From Clostridia bacterium (lineage in GTDB: Bacteria; Bacillota; Clostridia; Oscillospirales; Acutalibacteraceae), in assembly GCA_017441385.1 (NCBI GenBank), contig JAFRXY010000107.1:1-64000 (forward strand): a DNA stretch of 64,000 nt. The letters are read 5' to 3'. Position numbers and translations under genes: made by a program. The notes below the pieces were generated by a model. It made no database searches. It saw only the letters and a program-made list of their open reading frames with translations, and was not told the origin of the DNA. Below are positions 46,636 through 54,777 of this stretch, in pieces. The stretch's first letter is position 1, and each line of letters opens with the position of its first letter.

Positions 46636-49089
46636 ATGGGATTTAAGGACTCGTTTGACAATTTTTCGAGAAAGGTCAAGGACGGCATAGATAACATCAA
46701 AACCAGCCCGACTGCCGGCCGGACGTCTTTGTCACGCGGAGGAAACCGGAATTACGCAAACGGAAAACCTGGTCGTACAGTCGCGGCTTCATCGGGTTAT
46801 ATCAAATCCGGGAAGAATACAGGCAAACCCGCATGGCTCGACATTCTGCTTCGCGCCGGAGGCTATCTGGCCAAGACTTTAGCCACTCTGCTGCTGATCA
46901 TGGTGATAACCACCTGTATTGTCGGCGCGACCGCAATGGTTTACGTTCTGGCGTTTCTGGACAAGAGCGTCAGTGACATCGACCTCACGCAGCTGAAACT
47001 GAATTATACTACCACTATTTACGCATACGACAGCGACCAGAATATGGTAAAGTACGAAACCATGCACGGTACGGAAAACCGCGAATGGGTCGATTACGAC
47101 GACATGACACAGTATACCAAGGATGCCGTTGTCGCCGTTGAAGACGAAAGATTCTGGAAGCATCACGGAGTTGACTGGAAAAGCACTACCTTCGCTTTCG
47201 CCAATATGTTCCTCGGACTCACCAAGAGCGACCGCGGCGGCTCCACCATTACCCAGCAGCTGATCAAGAACGTCACGCAGGAGGACGCCCACAGCGTCAA
47301 CCGAAAGCTCAAGGAGATTTTCAAGGCACTGGAGCTGGAGAAAAAATACACCAAGCCTCAGATTCTGGAGGCTTATCTCAACGTCATTGCCCTTGGCAAC
47401 GGCTGCAACGGTATTCAGACCGCCGCGCAGACCTATTTCGGCAAAAACGCAAAGGATCTCACCCTTTCCGAATCCGCCGCGATTGTGGGCATTACAAAAT
47501 ATCCTTCCAAATATAATCCTTTTTACCATCCAGATGAAAATCAGAAGCGTCAGCGTTACGTGCTGAAGAAAATGTACGAAAACGGCTTCATCACCAAAGA
47601 GGAATACGATGAAGCCAAAAAGGACGATTACATCTCACGCCTGAATGTCGCCGCCAAGAATCAGAATGCCACCACCAAATACTGGAGCTGGTACACCGAG
47701 CAGATTTTCACCGACGTGGTAAAGGATCTGCAAAAGCGCAACGGACTGACCGAGAGCGAAGCCCGTTTCCAGATGTACAACGGCGGTTTCAATATCTACG
47801 CCAATGTGGATATCGATCTCCAGAACAAGGCGGAAGCCATCTTCAAGAACAAGACAGGCAATAACACCGAGTACTGGAAGAAATTCCCCCGCTCTGTTCA
47901 GCCGCAATGCGCTATTGCCATACTTAACTATAGCGGTGAGGTCAAGGCGATCGTCGGTGCGCGCGGTGAGAAAAACGCCAACCGTATTCAGAATCACGCC
48001 TCACAGTCCCGCCGTCAGCCCGGTTCCGCCATCAAGCCGCTCAGCGCATACGGCCTTGCCGTGGAGCTTGGGGTAATTGAATTCTCCACTCCGGTAACCG
48101 ACGAACAGATGACCATCCGGGACAACGGCGTGACAAGGAAATGGCCGAGAAACGACAACCGCCGCTACAGAGGCAATATTCCTGTCGTCAAGGGTCTGGA
48201 AATTTCCGCCAACTGCGTCGCCGCACGAATCGTGCGTTATATTACCCCGCAGCAGAGCTATAAATTCCTCACGGAACGACTCAGCATCAAGCTGAATGAA
48301 AAGGACAATAACCTCGCGCCTATGTCGGTCGGCGCTCTTACCGACGGCGTTACCGTACTGGAGATGGCATCTGCGTATGTTATGTTCGGCAGCGGAGGCA
48401 TCTACTATTCACCGGCGACTTACTCTCTCGTCACTGACCAGCAGGGCAATACCGTGCTGGAAAACACCACAGCACGCGGTGTGAGAGTTATGAGCGAGGA
48501 AGCTTCCACCATCATGAACCGGATGCTGCTGGCCCCTGTCAACGGTTCCAACGGTACAGCACGCAGAAGCAAAATCAGCGGATTTGACACCTTCGGAAAA
48601 ACAGGTACTACCAGCGACAGCAAAGACCGTTACTTCTGCGGAGGCACGCCTTATTATATCGGCGCCTGCTGGTTCGGATACGCCGACAACAAGCGGCTGG
48701 AATATGTCGGAACAAACTGGGCGGCTCAGGCATGGACATATGTCATGAAGGCCGCGCACAAGGGGCTTCCCTCCAAACGGTTCAATCTCAGCAAGAATGT
48801 CGTGGCAAAATCATACTGCACAGTGACAGGCGGTCTTGCAAGCGGCAACTGCGGTTCCACGGCCACCGGATACTATTCCCGCAATTCCGCCATGCCGATT
48901 TGTCCGATACACGGCGGAGGCACCATGACAAAGGCATTTACGGCTTTGATGGCGGATTCCAGTTCCTTCTACCGCACCACAACAACGGCCACGCAGGGAA
49001 CCACGGCAACCAATTCCACCCAGAGCAGCAAGAAAACAGAAAAAACGACGTCAAAAGCGACAGAGTCTACTCAGGCTCCTGTGGGCTGA
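46636..49089 (+). CDS. Class A penicillin-binding protein (transglycosylase/transpeptidase)
   Basis: An 817-residue bifunctional PBP: cytoplasmic N-terminus rich in Gly/Ser/Arg (1-75), one membrane helix (about 80-105), GT51 domain with VEDERFWKHHGVD, GGSTITQQLIKN and RKLKEIFKALELEKKY, then transpeptidase with SAIK (S464), SANC and FGKTGTTSD. The C-terminus has a Cys-containing domain and a Thr-rich tail. It polymerises and cross-links peptidoglycan. GGAGG is 11 bases before the ATG. Confidence 0.95.
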   Translation: MGFKDSFDNFSRKVKDGIDNIKTSPTAGRTSLSRGGNRNYANGKPGRTVAASSGYIKSGKNTGKPAWLDILLRAGGYLAKTLATLLLIMVITTCIVGATAMVYVLAFLDKSVSDIDLTQLKLNYTTTIYAYDSDQNMVKYETMHGTENREWVDYDDMTQYTKDAVVAVEDERFWKHHGVDWKSTTFAFANMFLGLTKSDRGGSTITQQLIKNVTQEDAHSVNRKLKEIFKALELEKKYTKPQILEAYLNVIALGNGCNGIQTAAQTYFGKNAKDLTLSESAAIVGITKYPSKYNPFYHPDENQKRQRYVLKKMYENGFITKEEYDEAKKDDYISRLNVAAKNQNATTKYWSWYTEQIFTDVVKDLQKRNGLTESEARFQMYNGGFNIYANVDIDLQNKAEAIFKNKTGNNTEYWKKFPRSVQPQCAIAILNYSGEVKAIVGARGEKNANRIQNHASQSRRQPGSAIKPLSAYGLAVELGVIEFSTPVTDEQMTIRDNGVTRKWPRNDNRRYRGNIPVVKGLEISANCVAARIVRYITPQQSYKFLTERLSIKLNEKDNNLAPMSVGALTDGVTVLEMASAYVMFGSGGIYYSPATYSLVTDQQGNTVLENTTARGVRVMSEEASTIMNRMLLAPVNGSNGTARRSKISGFDTFGKTGTTSDSKDRYFCGGTPYYIGACWFGYADNKRLEYVGTNWAAQAWTYVMKAAHKGLPSKRFNLSKNVVAKSYCTVTGGLASGNCGSTATGYYSRNSAMPICPIHGGGTMTKAFTALMADSSSFYRTTTTATQGTTATNSTQSSKKTEKTTSKATESTQAPVG

Positions 49090-49112
49090 TAATCATCGGT
49101 CAATCAAATTTT

Positions 49113-49156
49113 AAAACGGTCAGCTGTATTGTCACGGTACGGCTGACCGTTTTATT
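49113..49156 (+). terminator. Terminator of the PBP gene
   Basis: A 12-bp stem (49113-49124 with 49142-49153), 17-base loop, T-rich end. Confidence 0.75.
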
Positions 49157-49217
49157 GCTGATTGACAAAATAGCAGTAAAAAAATCTGTGAAAAAGCCGA
49201 TTTGCAAAAAAATATAG

Positions 49218-49246
49218 TTGATAGCAGCAAAAATGTATGTTATAAT
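49218..49246 (+). promoter_or_regulatory. SigA-type promoter for the O-antigen-ligase-like gene
   Basis: TTGATA (49218-49223) and TGT-TATAAT (49241-49246), 17-base spacer. Confidence 0.65.
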
Positions 49247-49303
49247 AGAAGAGGCTAATCATCAACTCTCAGTTTATTATAACTTAAAGGAGTCGATCTC
49301 GGC

Positions 49304-50593
49304 TTGACTGCAAAAATCAAATTAAAATATACTAGAGCATTGCAGCGATGGTCGGAGTTCAGTGCTGACGAAAAAATAATTACAGTATGTGTTATATGCC
49401 TCTTTCTTCCCTATTTTCTGATAGCCGTGCCGGGACTTTTCGCGGTATTTCGCGCGTTATTGACTCCTGCAATCAGACACAGAATGACGGCCGTGTCTTC
49501 ATCGGGATATATTTACGCGGCTCTGCCGATATTTTTATTTCCCGCTCTGGTTTTCAGGAACTGGTTCGGATTGTTCGGGGGTTTGGTGCTATGGCTGATA
49601 CTGGTATTTATGCTCTACCTTTTTACTGTCATGAGGGTGCGTTTCTACAATAACATTATCGACCTCATGCTGATCCTCAGCGTTTTTGCGGTATTGGTAG
49701 CGCTTGTCAGCAAATGGATTTTCAACTGTTTCGGCATCGCTTTTTTCCATTTTCTTTTTGACCCGAACGGTAAGCTCCTTTATTCTGTTCCATCCGGGAG
49801 CGCGTTGACAGGCAACCTATTGCTTGATTCAACCCGTACCGCGTCGGTTTTCTGGAATCCGAACTATTACGGGTACATGATAGAACTTTTTGTGATTATT
49901 GCTCTCTACAGGTTTGAAAAACGTCATTCGCCTTGGTATCTGGTAATTCTTTTTGCCAATCTCGGCGGCATTCTTCTTTGCGACTGCCGTACGGCATGGG
50001 CTGCTTTGGGCGCAGCGCTTCTCTTTTATGTCGTGCATTACAAACACAATGTCAAATGGGTGATCGTTACGATGCTTCTTACCGTTATTGTGGTGATCAT
50101 CATACTGCTTGTGCCGATGTTTTCGGGAAGGCTCGCCTCCAACATCATCAATTACGATGTGGACAAACGCTCCAAAATCTGGGGCGACGCGATCCATTGG
50201 ATCCGACATCAGCCTGTTTTCGGCTACGGAATGAATGCCTACTACAAGATCTGCATTGATTCACATTTCAAGCTCCGCTGGCATTCCCACAATATGATTC
50301 TCAATACCATGCTCGACTTCGGCGTCGTCGGTCTGGCGTATTTCAGTGCAATGATAGGAAGAATCGTCAAGGTACTGAACAAGCCGCAATTCTGCGTGAT
50401 CTACAGCCAGATCCGCAGTCTGATCATGGTGGCCGGTCTTGCTACCCTTATTCACGGCGTTACCGACGTTCCTATTCTGAGCGTCCAGACCTCTCTGGGA
50501 CTGATATTCATCATTTCCGGTTGCAGCGTTGAACGCAACGAACGGGTATTCAAACGCCTGAACAACTTCTGCGAAATTTACGAAAAACCATAA
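49304..50593 (+). CDS. O-antigen ligase (Wzy/RfaL)-like membrane protein
   Basis: A 429-residue polytopic protein with about ten membrane helices and, near residues 300-345, GDAIHWIRHQPVFGYGMNAYYKI...HSHNMILNTMLDFGVVGL, the O-antigen ligase/Wzy (Wzy_C) loop signature with conserved His and Asn-Met. Such proteins transfer or polymerise lipid-linked glycans outside the membrane. In this monoderm it more likely handles teichoic or capsule-type glycans. TTG start with AAAGGAG 11 bases upstream. Confidence 0.85.
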   Translation: MTAKIKLKYTRALQRWSEFSADEKIITVCVICLFLPYFLIAVPGLFAVFRALLTPAIRHRMTAVSSSGYIYAALPIFLFPALVFRNWFGLFGGLVLWLILVFMLYLFTVMRVRFYNNIIDLMLILSVFAVLVALVSKWIFNCFGIAFFHFLFDPNGKLLYSVPSGSALTGNLLLDSTRTASVFWNPNYYGYMIELFVIIALYRFEKRHSPWYLVILFANLGGILLCDCRTAWAALGAALLFYVVHYKHNVKWVIVTMLLTVIVVIIILLVPMFSGRLASNIINYDVDKRSKIWGDAIHWIRHQPVFGYGMNAYYKICIDSHFKLRWHSHNMILNTMLDFGVVGLAYFSAMIGRIVKVLNKPQFCVIYSQIRSLIMVAGLATLIHGVTDVPILSVQTSLGLIFIISGCSVERNERVFKRLNNFCEIYEKP

Positions 50594-50604
50594 ATCTTCT
50601 TTGC

Positions 50605-50638
50605 CGGCTTCACGGAAACGATGAAGCCGTTTTTTTTG
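50605..50638 (+). terminator. Terminator after the O-antigen-ligase-like gene
   Basis: Eight-bp stem (50605-50612 with 50622-50629) followed by T8. Confidence 0.85.
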
Positions 50639-50712
50639 TGTGGATTGCCTTCATAATTTCCCGACGGCATGAATACTATCTATTAGTATGTATTATTCCG
50701 GAGGGAAAGATC

Positions 50713-51006
50713 ATGAATTTCAATTTAATGGCCAGTGAACTGAGAGCGGTGGCACTGGGCGAATACATTGTGCAGCACAGAGCAACCGTCAGAGCCGCGG
50801 CAGCGGCAACGGGAATCTCCAAATCAACGGTTCACAAGGAAGTCACGCAGCGGCTGCGCGAAACTGATCACGGCCTGTATCTGAAGGTAAGGGATATTCT
50901 GGAACTCAACAAATCGGAGCGCCATATCAGGGGAGGCAATGCCACCCGGGAAAAATACAGAAGGATAGCCGTTGACCAACTCAATCAAAAAAACAAACAC
51001 TCTTAA
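50713..51006 (+). CDS. spoIIID: Sporulation transcription factor SpoIIID
   Basis: A 97-residue regulator with ALGEYIVQHRATVRAAAAATGISKSTVHKEVTQRL (HTH) and NKSERHIRGGNATREKY, closely matching SpoIIID. It adjusts the SigE regulon in the mother cell. GGAGGGA precedes the ATG; an upstream in-frame start was rejected for lack of SD. It has a Lys-rich C-terminus. Confidence 0.95.
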   Translation: MNFNLMASELRAVALGEYIVQHRATVRAAAAATGISKSTVHKEVTQRLRETDHGLYLKVRDILELNKSERHIRGGNATREKYRRIAVDQLNQKNKHS

Positions 51007-51086
51007 CAAAATCACTGTATAATTCCGCGCGGAATGATGGTATTATTTATTTGAATTATACCGAAAAAAGAAAGGGAATCTTCAAA

Positions 51087-51578
51087 ATGTCCGAAATTTC
51101 CCAGCTGCTGGGAGCAATGATAACATATTACAAAGGCGACACCCGCAGGATACATCATTTTATCAAGGTACACGACCTTGCGCGAACAATCGGTGTTCTG
51201 GAAGGGCTGGACAAGGACACGCTTTTTGTCCTGGAAGCTGCTGCGGCGGTACACGATATAGGCATCCGCATTTGCGAGCTTACGTACGGCAAATGTGACG
51301 AGAAGCTACAGGAGCAGGAAGGGCCTTCCCTTGCAAGGGACATGCTCACGGCACTTGGGTTTGATGAGAAGGTCATTATGCGCGTATGCTGGCTGGTAGG
51401 GCATCACCACACCTATCGGGATATCGACGGCTGGGATCATCAGATACTGATTGAATCGGATTGTCTCGTCAATCTTTACGAGGAAGGTGCTTCACACGAT
51501 GAAATTCAGACAGCTTACAATAGAATTTTTGTCACTGAAACCGGAAAGCTCTTTTGCAGGAAAATGTTTGATTTATAA
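51087..51578 (+). CDS. HD-domain phosphohydrolase-like protein
   Basis: A 163-residue HD-fold protein: IHHFIKVHDLART, AAAVHDIGIR (the HD motif), ARDMLTALGF and a WLVGHHH metal pair. Members hydrolyse phosphoester or phosphoanhydride bonds in nucleotides, or degrade second messengers; the substrate is unknown. AAAGGGA lies before the ATG. Confidence 0.88.
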   Translation: MSEISQLLGAMITYYKGDTRRIHHFIKVHDLARTIGVLEGLDKDTLFVLEAAAAVHDIGIRICELTYGKCDEKLQEQEGPSLARDMLTALGFDEKVIMRVCWLVGHHHTYRDIDGWDHQILIESDCLVNLYEEGASHDEIQTAYNRIFVTETGKLFCRKMFDL

Positions 51579-51608
51579 AAAATAAAATGAAAAACTTTAT
51601 TTTTTGTG
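51577..51608 (+). terminator. AT-rich hairpin terminator after the HD gene
   Basis: A 10-bp all-AT perfect stem (51577-51586 with 51596-51605) ending in T6. Confidence 0.5.
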
Positions 51609-51693
51609 TTGATTTTTTAAAAATTTATGATATAATAAAATAAAGCTAAGAAAATTTTTTATTAGCTAAATACGCCGAAAGGAAGCGATTGTT

Positions 51694-52122
51694 ATTTTTA
51701 ACGATTTAAAGAAACACTTAACCGGAAGAATGCAGGCATTTGTCATATTGGGTATTATTGCGCTGATAATAGTCGGGGTGATTGCTTTCAGACGGTGGAA
51801 ACCCGAGCAGTACATTATCGGTGAAGTCACTTTTATTGATTCATATACCGCCAAGTTGGAAAACTTCGATAGAAATGACGGCGCATATACCGGTGATCCC
51901 GACAAGCTCTATATCAAATTCCTGCCCAACGGATGCGAGTTCTACGATGTTGACGGCAACCCCTGTGAAGCGCTTGACATTACCATCGGTTCAAAGGTGA
52001 AGATGACATCTACAACCGGACTCAAAACCGATGAATACGGCCGTACAATCATTGAAATCAAAAAGGTGGAAGTTCTGGTTGCGGGAATGACCGCCGATGA
52101 ATTCTTTGCAAGCAATCAGTAA
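51694..52122 (+). CDS. Small membrane-anchored unknown protein
   Basis: A protein of about 142 residues with one membrane helix (MQAFVILGIIALIIVGVIAF) and an extracytoplasmic beta-rich domain (IIGEVTFIDSYTAKLENFDRNDG...IIEIKKVEVLVAGM), OB-fold-like but unrecognised. AAAGGAAG at 51678-51685 is ideally placed for an ATT at 51694; the first standard codon, ATG 51730, has a poor, nearly overlapping SD-like GGAAG. I extend to 51694 with reservation. Confidence 0.6.
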   Translation: MFNDLKKHLTGRMQAFVILGIIALIIVGVIAFRRWKPEQYIIGEVTFIDSYTAKLENFDRNDGAYTGDPDKLYIKFLPNGCEFYDVDGNPCEALDITIGSKVKMTSTTGLKTDEYGRTIIEIKKVEVLVAGMTADEFFASNQ

Positions 52123-52147
52123 TAATCTTTTGAAGCAGTATATCATT

Positions 52148-52197
52148 GCCTGTTAACGTGTCCGGAATGGCGGTGCGATAACAGGCTTTTGTTTTTT
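52148..52197 (+). terminator. Terminator upstream of the phosphonate operon
   Basis: Stem GCCTGTTA with TAACAGGC (52148-52155 with 52179-52186), then a T-rich run. Confidence 0.75.
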
Positions 52198-52253
52198 CAG
52201 CGGCTGATTTTGTTTTTTTTATTTTTATATTTATAGCTTTTTTACAGGAGCTA

Positions 52254-52262
52254 TGCTATAAT
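52254..52262 (+). promoter_or_regulatory. Extended -10 promoter of the phosphonate operon
   Basis: TGC-TATAAT (52254-52262) without a good -35. An ATAGCT...AGCTAT inverted repeat flanks it just upstream (52233-52254), perhaps an operator. Confidence 0.45.
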
Positions 52263-52307
52263 GTAATCAACCATTCTAATTTTTGCAAAAGATACGGAGA
52301 TGGAAAC

Positions 52308-53624
52308 ATGGAAAACAGAAAGACAGTTTACATCGCAATGTCCGCCGATATCATTCATAGCGGACATATCAATATCATCAACGAGGGAGCAAAACTCGGC
52401 GATGTCATCATCGGCGTGCTTACCGATGAAGCGGTGGCCACCTATAAGCGGCTCCCCCTGCTGGATTACGAAGCAAGGACTTCTATTCTCGGCAGCTTCA
52501 AGGGGGTTATTGCCACAGTCAAACAGGACTCCCTTTCCTACGCCGACAATATCCGCCGTCTGCGTCCCGATTATGTGGTGCACGGAGACGATTGGGTAAA
52601 CGGAATACAGAGCAACATCCGTCACGAGGTTATCGAGCTGCTGAACGAATACGGCGGCAAGCTGGTGGAAGTGCCCTACACCAAAGAAGTAAGCACCTAT
52701 CAGCTTGAACAGAGCATTAATTCCATTTACAACACACCCGACATCCGGCGCGCCAAACTGCGCCGACTTCTTAACATTAAGCCGTGGCTTCGTGTAATGG
52801 AAGCGTCCAACGGACTTTCAGGGCTGATTGTGGAAAACACCCGCTTTGAGGACGAAGCCACTTCCACGGTGAAGGAATACGACGCTATGTGGATCAGCAG
52901 CCTGTGTGATTCCACCTTCAAGGGAAAGCCGGATATCGAACTGGTTGACCTGACCAGCCGCATCAATACCATCAACGAGATTATGGAAGTGACCACCAAA
53001 CCCATTATTCTCGACGGCGACACCGGCGGCAAACCGGAACACTTCTATTTCAACGTCCGCACACTGGAGCGTCTGGGCGTTTCCGCCATCATTATCGAGG
53101 ACAAGACCGGGCTGAAACAGAATTCTCTCTTCGGCACCGACGCAAAGCAGATTCTCGACGATCCGCATGAATTTGCCGCCAAAATACACGCCGGCAAACA
53201 GGCGCAGCAGACCCGCGATTTTATGATTTTCGCCCGCCTTGAAAGCCTGATCGCCGGAATGGGCATCGACGACGCGCTGAGCCGCGCACATATCTACCTC
53301 GAAGAAGGCGGCGCGGACGGCATTATGATTCACAGCCGTCAGAAGGACGGCAAGGAGATATTTGAATTCCTCCGCCTGTTCAGAGAAGACTATCCGGAAG
53401 TGCCGGTCATTCTTGTTCCTACTTCCTATAATCAATTTACCGAGGAAGAACTTCACATTGCGGGCGCGAACATCATTATCTACGCAAACCACCTGCTGAG
53501 AAGCGCTTATCCCGCCATGGCCAACACCGCCAGAAAAATACTCGAATGCTCCCGCAGCAAAGAGGTTGACGACGTATGCCTTTCCATCAAGGAAGTGCTT
53601 TCGCTGATCCCGAATAAAAACTGA
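52308..53624 (+). CDS. aepX: PEP mutase with N-terminal cytidylyltransferase-like domain
   Basis: A 438-residue fusion. Residues 1-135: a glycerol-3-phosphate-cytidylyltransferase-like fold with HSGH at 17-20. Residues about 155-438: PEP mutase with DGDTGG (236-241) and EDKTGLK...NSLFG (264-276). It rearranges phosphoenolpyruvate to phosphonopyruvate, the committed step to all C-P bonded natural products. The fusion form is known from capsule loci of some Bacteroidetes and others. ATG follows ACGGAGATGG. First gene of a three-gene operon. Confidence 0.95.
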   Translation: MENRKTVYIAMSADIIHSGHINIINEGAKLGDVIIGVLTDEAVATYKRLPLLDYEARTSILGSFKGVIATVKQDSLSYADNIRRLRPDYVVHGDDWVNGIQSNIRHEVIELLNEYGGKLVEVPYTKEVSTYQLEQSINSIYNTPDIRRAKLRRLLNIKPWLRVMEASNGLSGLIVENTRFEDEATSTVKEYDAMWISSLCDSTFKGKPDIELVDLTSRINTINEIMEVTTKPIILDGDTGGKPEHFYFNVRTLERLGVSAIIIEDKTGLKQNSLFGTDAKQILDDPHEFAAKIHAGKQAQQTRDFMIFARLESLIAGMGIDDALSRAHIYLEEGGADGIMIHSRQKDGKEIFEFLRLFREDYPEVPVILVPTSYNQFTEEELHIAGANIIIYANHLLRSAYPAMANTARKILECSRSKEVDDVCLSIKEVLSLIPNKN

Positions 53625-53640
53625 AAGGGCTTACTATTAC

Positions 53641-54777
53641 ATGATTGATACCAAAGAATTCTACGACCATCTCATCGAAAAAAACATGGACTTCTTCACG
53701 GGCGTTCCCGATTCGCTGCTGGCGAATTTCTGCGCCTGTGTCAAACAGAACGCGCCTGACAGCCGCAACATTATCGCGGCCAACGAGGGCAATGCCGTTG
53801 GAATCGCCTGCGGCTACCACATTGCCACCGGCCGTTACGGTGTGGTCTACATGCAGAACAGCGGCGAAGGCAACGCCGTCAACCCGCTGCTCTCCATCGC
53901 CGACGAGGAAGTGTATTCCATTCCGCTGCTGCTGATGATCGGCTGGCGGGGCGAACCCGGCACCAAGGACGAACCGCAGCACAAGAAACAGGGCAAGGTT
54001 ACGCTGGCTCTGCTGGAAGCAATGGACATTGAATATGAGATTCTTGACGACAACTACATTCCGCAGATAGACCGCGCGGTGAAATACATGCAGGCTTGCA
54101 GCAAGCCCTTTGCGATTGTTGTGCGCAAGGGAACATTCTCTCCCTATAAGAGTGAAGCGGCAAGGTCGGATTATCCCCTTTCACGCGAGGACGCGCTTAA
54201 ATTCGTGCTGGACTGCATTCCGGAGGAGGACTTCATCGTTTCCACCACCGGCAAGACCTCGCGCGAGATATTCGAAATCAGGGAAGCGCGGGGGCAGGGT
54301 CATTCCGGGGACTTCCTGACGGTCGGAGGCATGGGACACACTTCCTCCATCGCCCTTGGAATGTCGCTCGGTACAAAGAGAAATGTCTACTGCATTGACG
54401 GGGACGGCTCTTTCATCATGCACATGGGTTCTTTTGCGATCAATGCCGACAAAGCCGGGGCAAACTTCAAATATATCCTCAACAACAACGGCGCGCATGA
54501 ATCGGTAGGCGGTCAGCCCACTGTGGGCTTTAAAATCGACGTTCCCGCCATTCTGAAAGCCGTCGGCTTCCAGCATATTTACACGGCGGAAACACCGGAG
54601 GAAATTACAGCGGCTATGGAACAGCTGGCAAAGGTCAGACTGGGCGCCCTGATTATTTACACCCATCAGGGCTCGCGGGACGACCTCGGAAGACCGACTG
54701 TTTCTCCCGCCGAGAATAAAATAGCCATGATGGAAAGATTTCTTTGCAATGTGAAAGGAAATGACAATCACGAATGA
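53641..54777 (+). CDS. ppd: Phosphonopyruvate decarboxylase
   Basis: A 378-residue ThDP-dependent enzyme in single-chain form: N-terminal Pyr domain with ANEGNAVG (catalytic Glu 49) and NSGEGNAVNPL, C-terminal PP domain with GDGSFIMHMG (254-) and NNNGAHESVGGQP. It decarboxylates phosphonopyruvate to phosphonoacetaldehyde, driving the unfavourable mutase equilibrium forward. Gap of 16 bases from aepX; overlaps the next gene by four bases. Confidence 0.95.
   Translation: MIDTKEFYDHLIEKNMDFFTGVPDSLLANFCACVKQNAPDSRNIIAANEGNAVGIACGYHIATGRYGVVYMQNSGEGNAVNPLLSIADEEVYSIPLLLMIGWRGEPGTKDEPQHKKQGKVTLALLEAMDIEYEILDDNYIPQIDRAVKYMQACSKPFAIVVRKGTFSPYKSEAARSDYPLSREDALKFVLDCIPEEDFIVSTTGKTSREIFEIREARGQGHSGDFLTVGGMGHTSSIALGMSLGTKRNVYCIDGDGSFIMHMGSFAINADKAGANFKYILNNNGAHESVGGQPTVGFKIDVPAILKAVGFQHIYTAETPEEITAAMEQLAKVRLGALIIYTHQGSRDDLGRPTVSPAENKIAMMERFLCNVKGNDNHE

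Noticed and set aside
49304-50593. Evidence for lipopolysaccharide from the O-antigen-ligase-like protein
   Set aside because: The surrounding genes show a Gram-positive spore former; such proteins also handle teichoic or capsule-type glycans.
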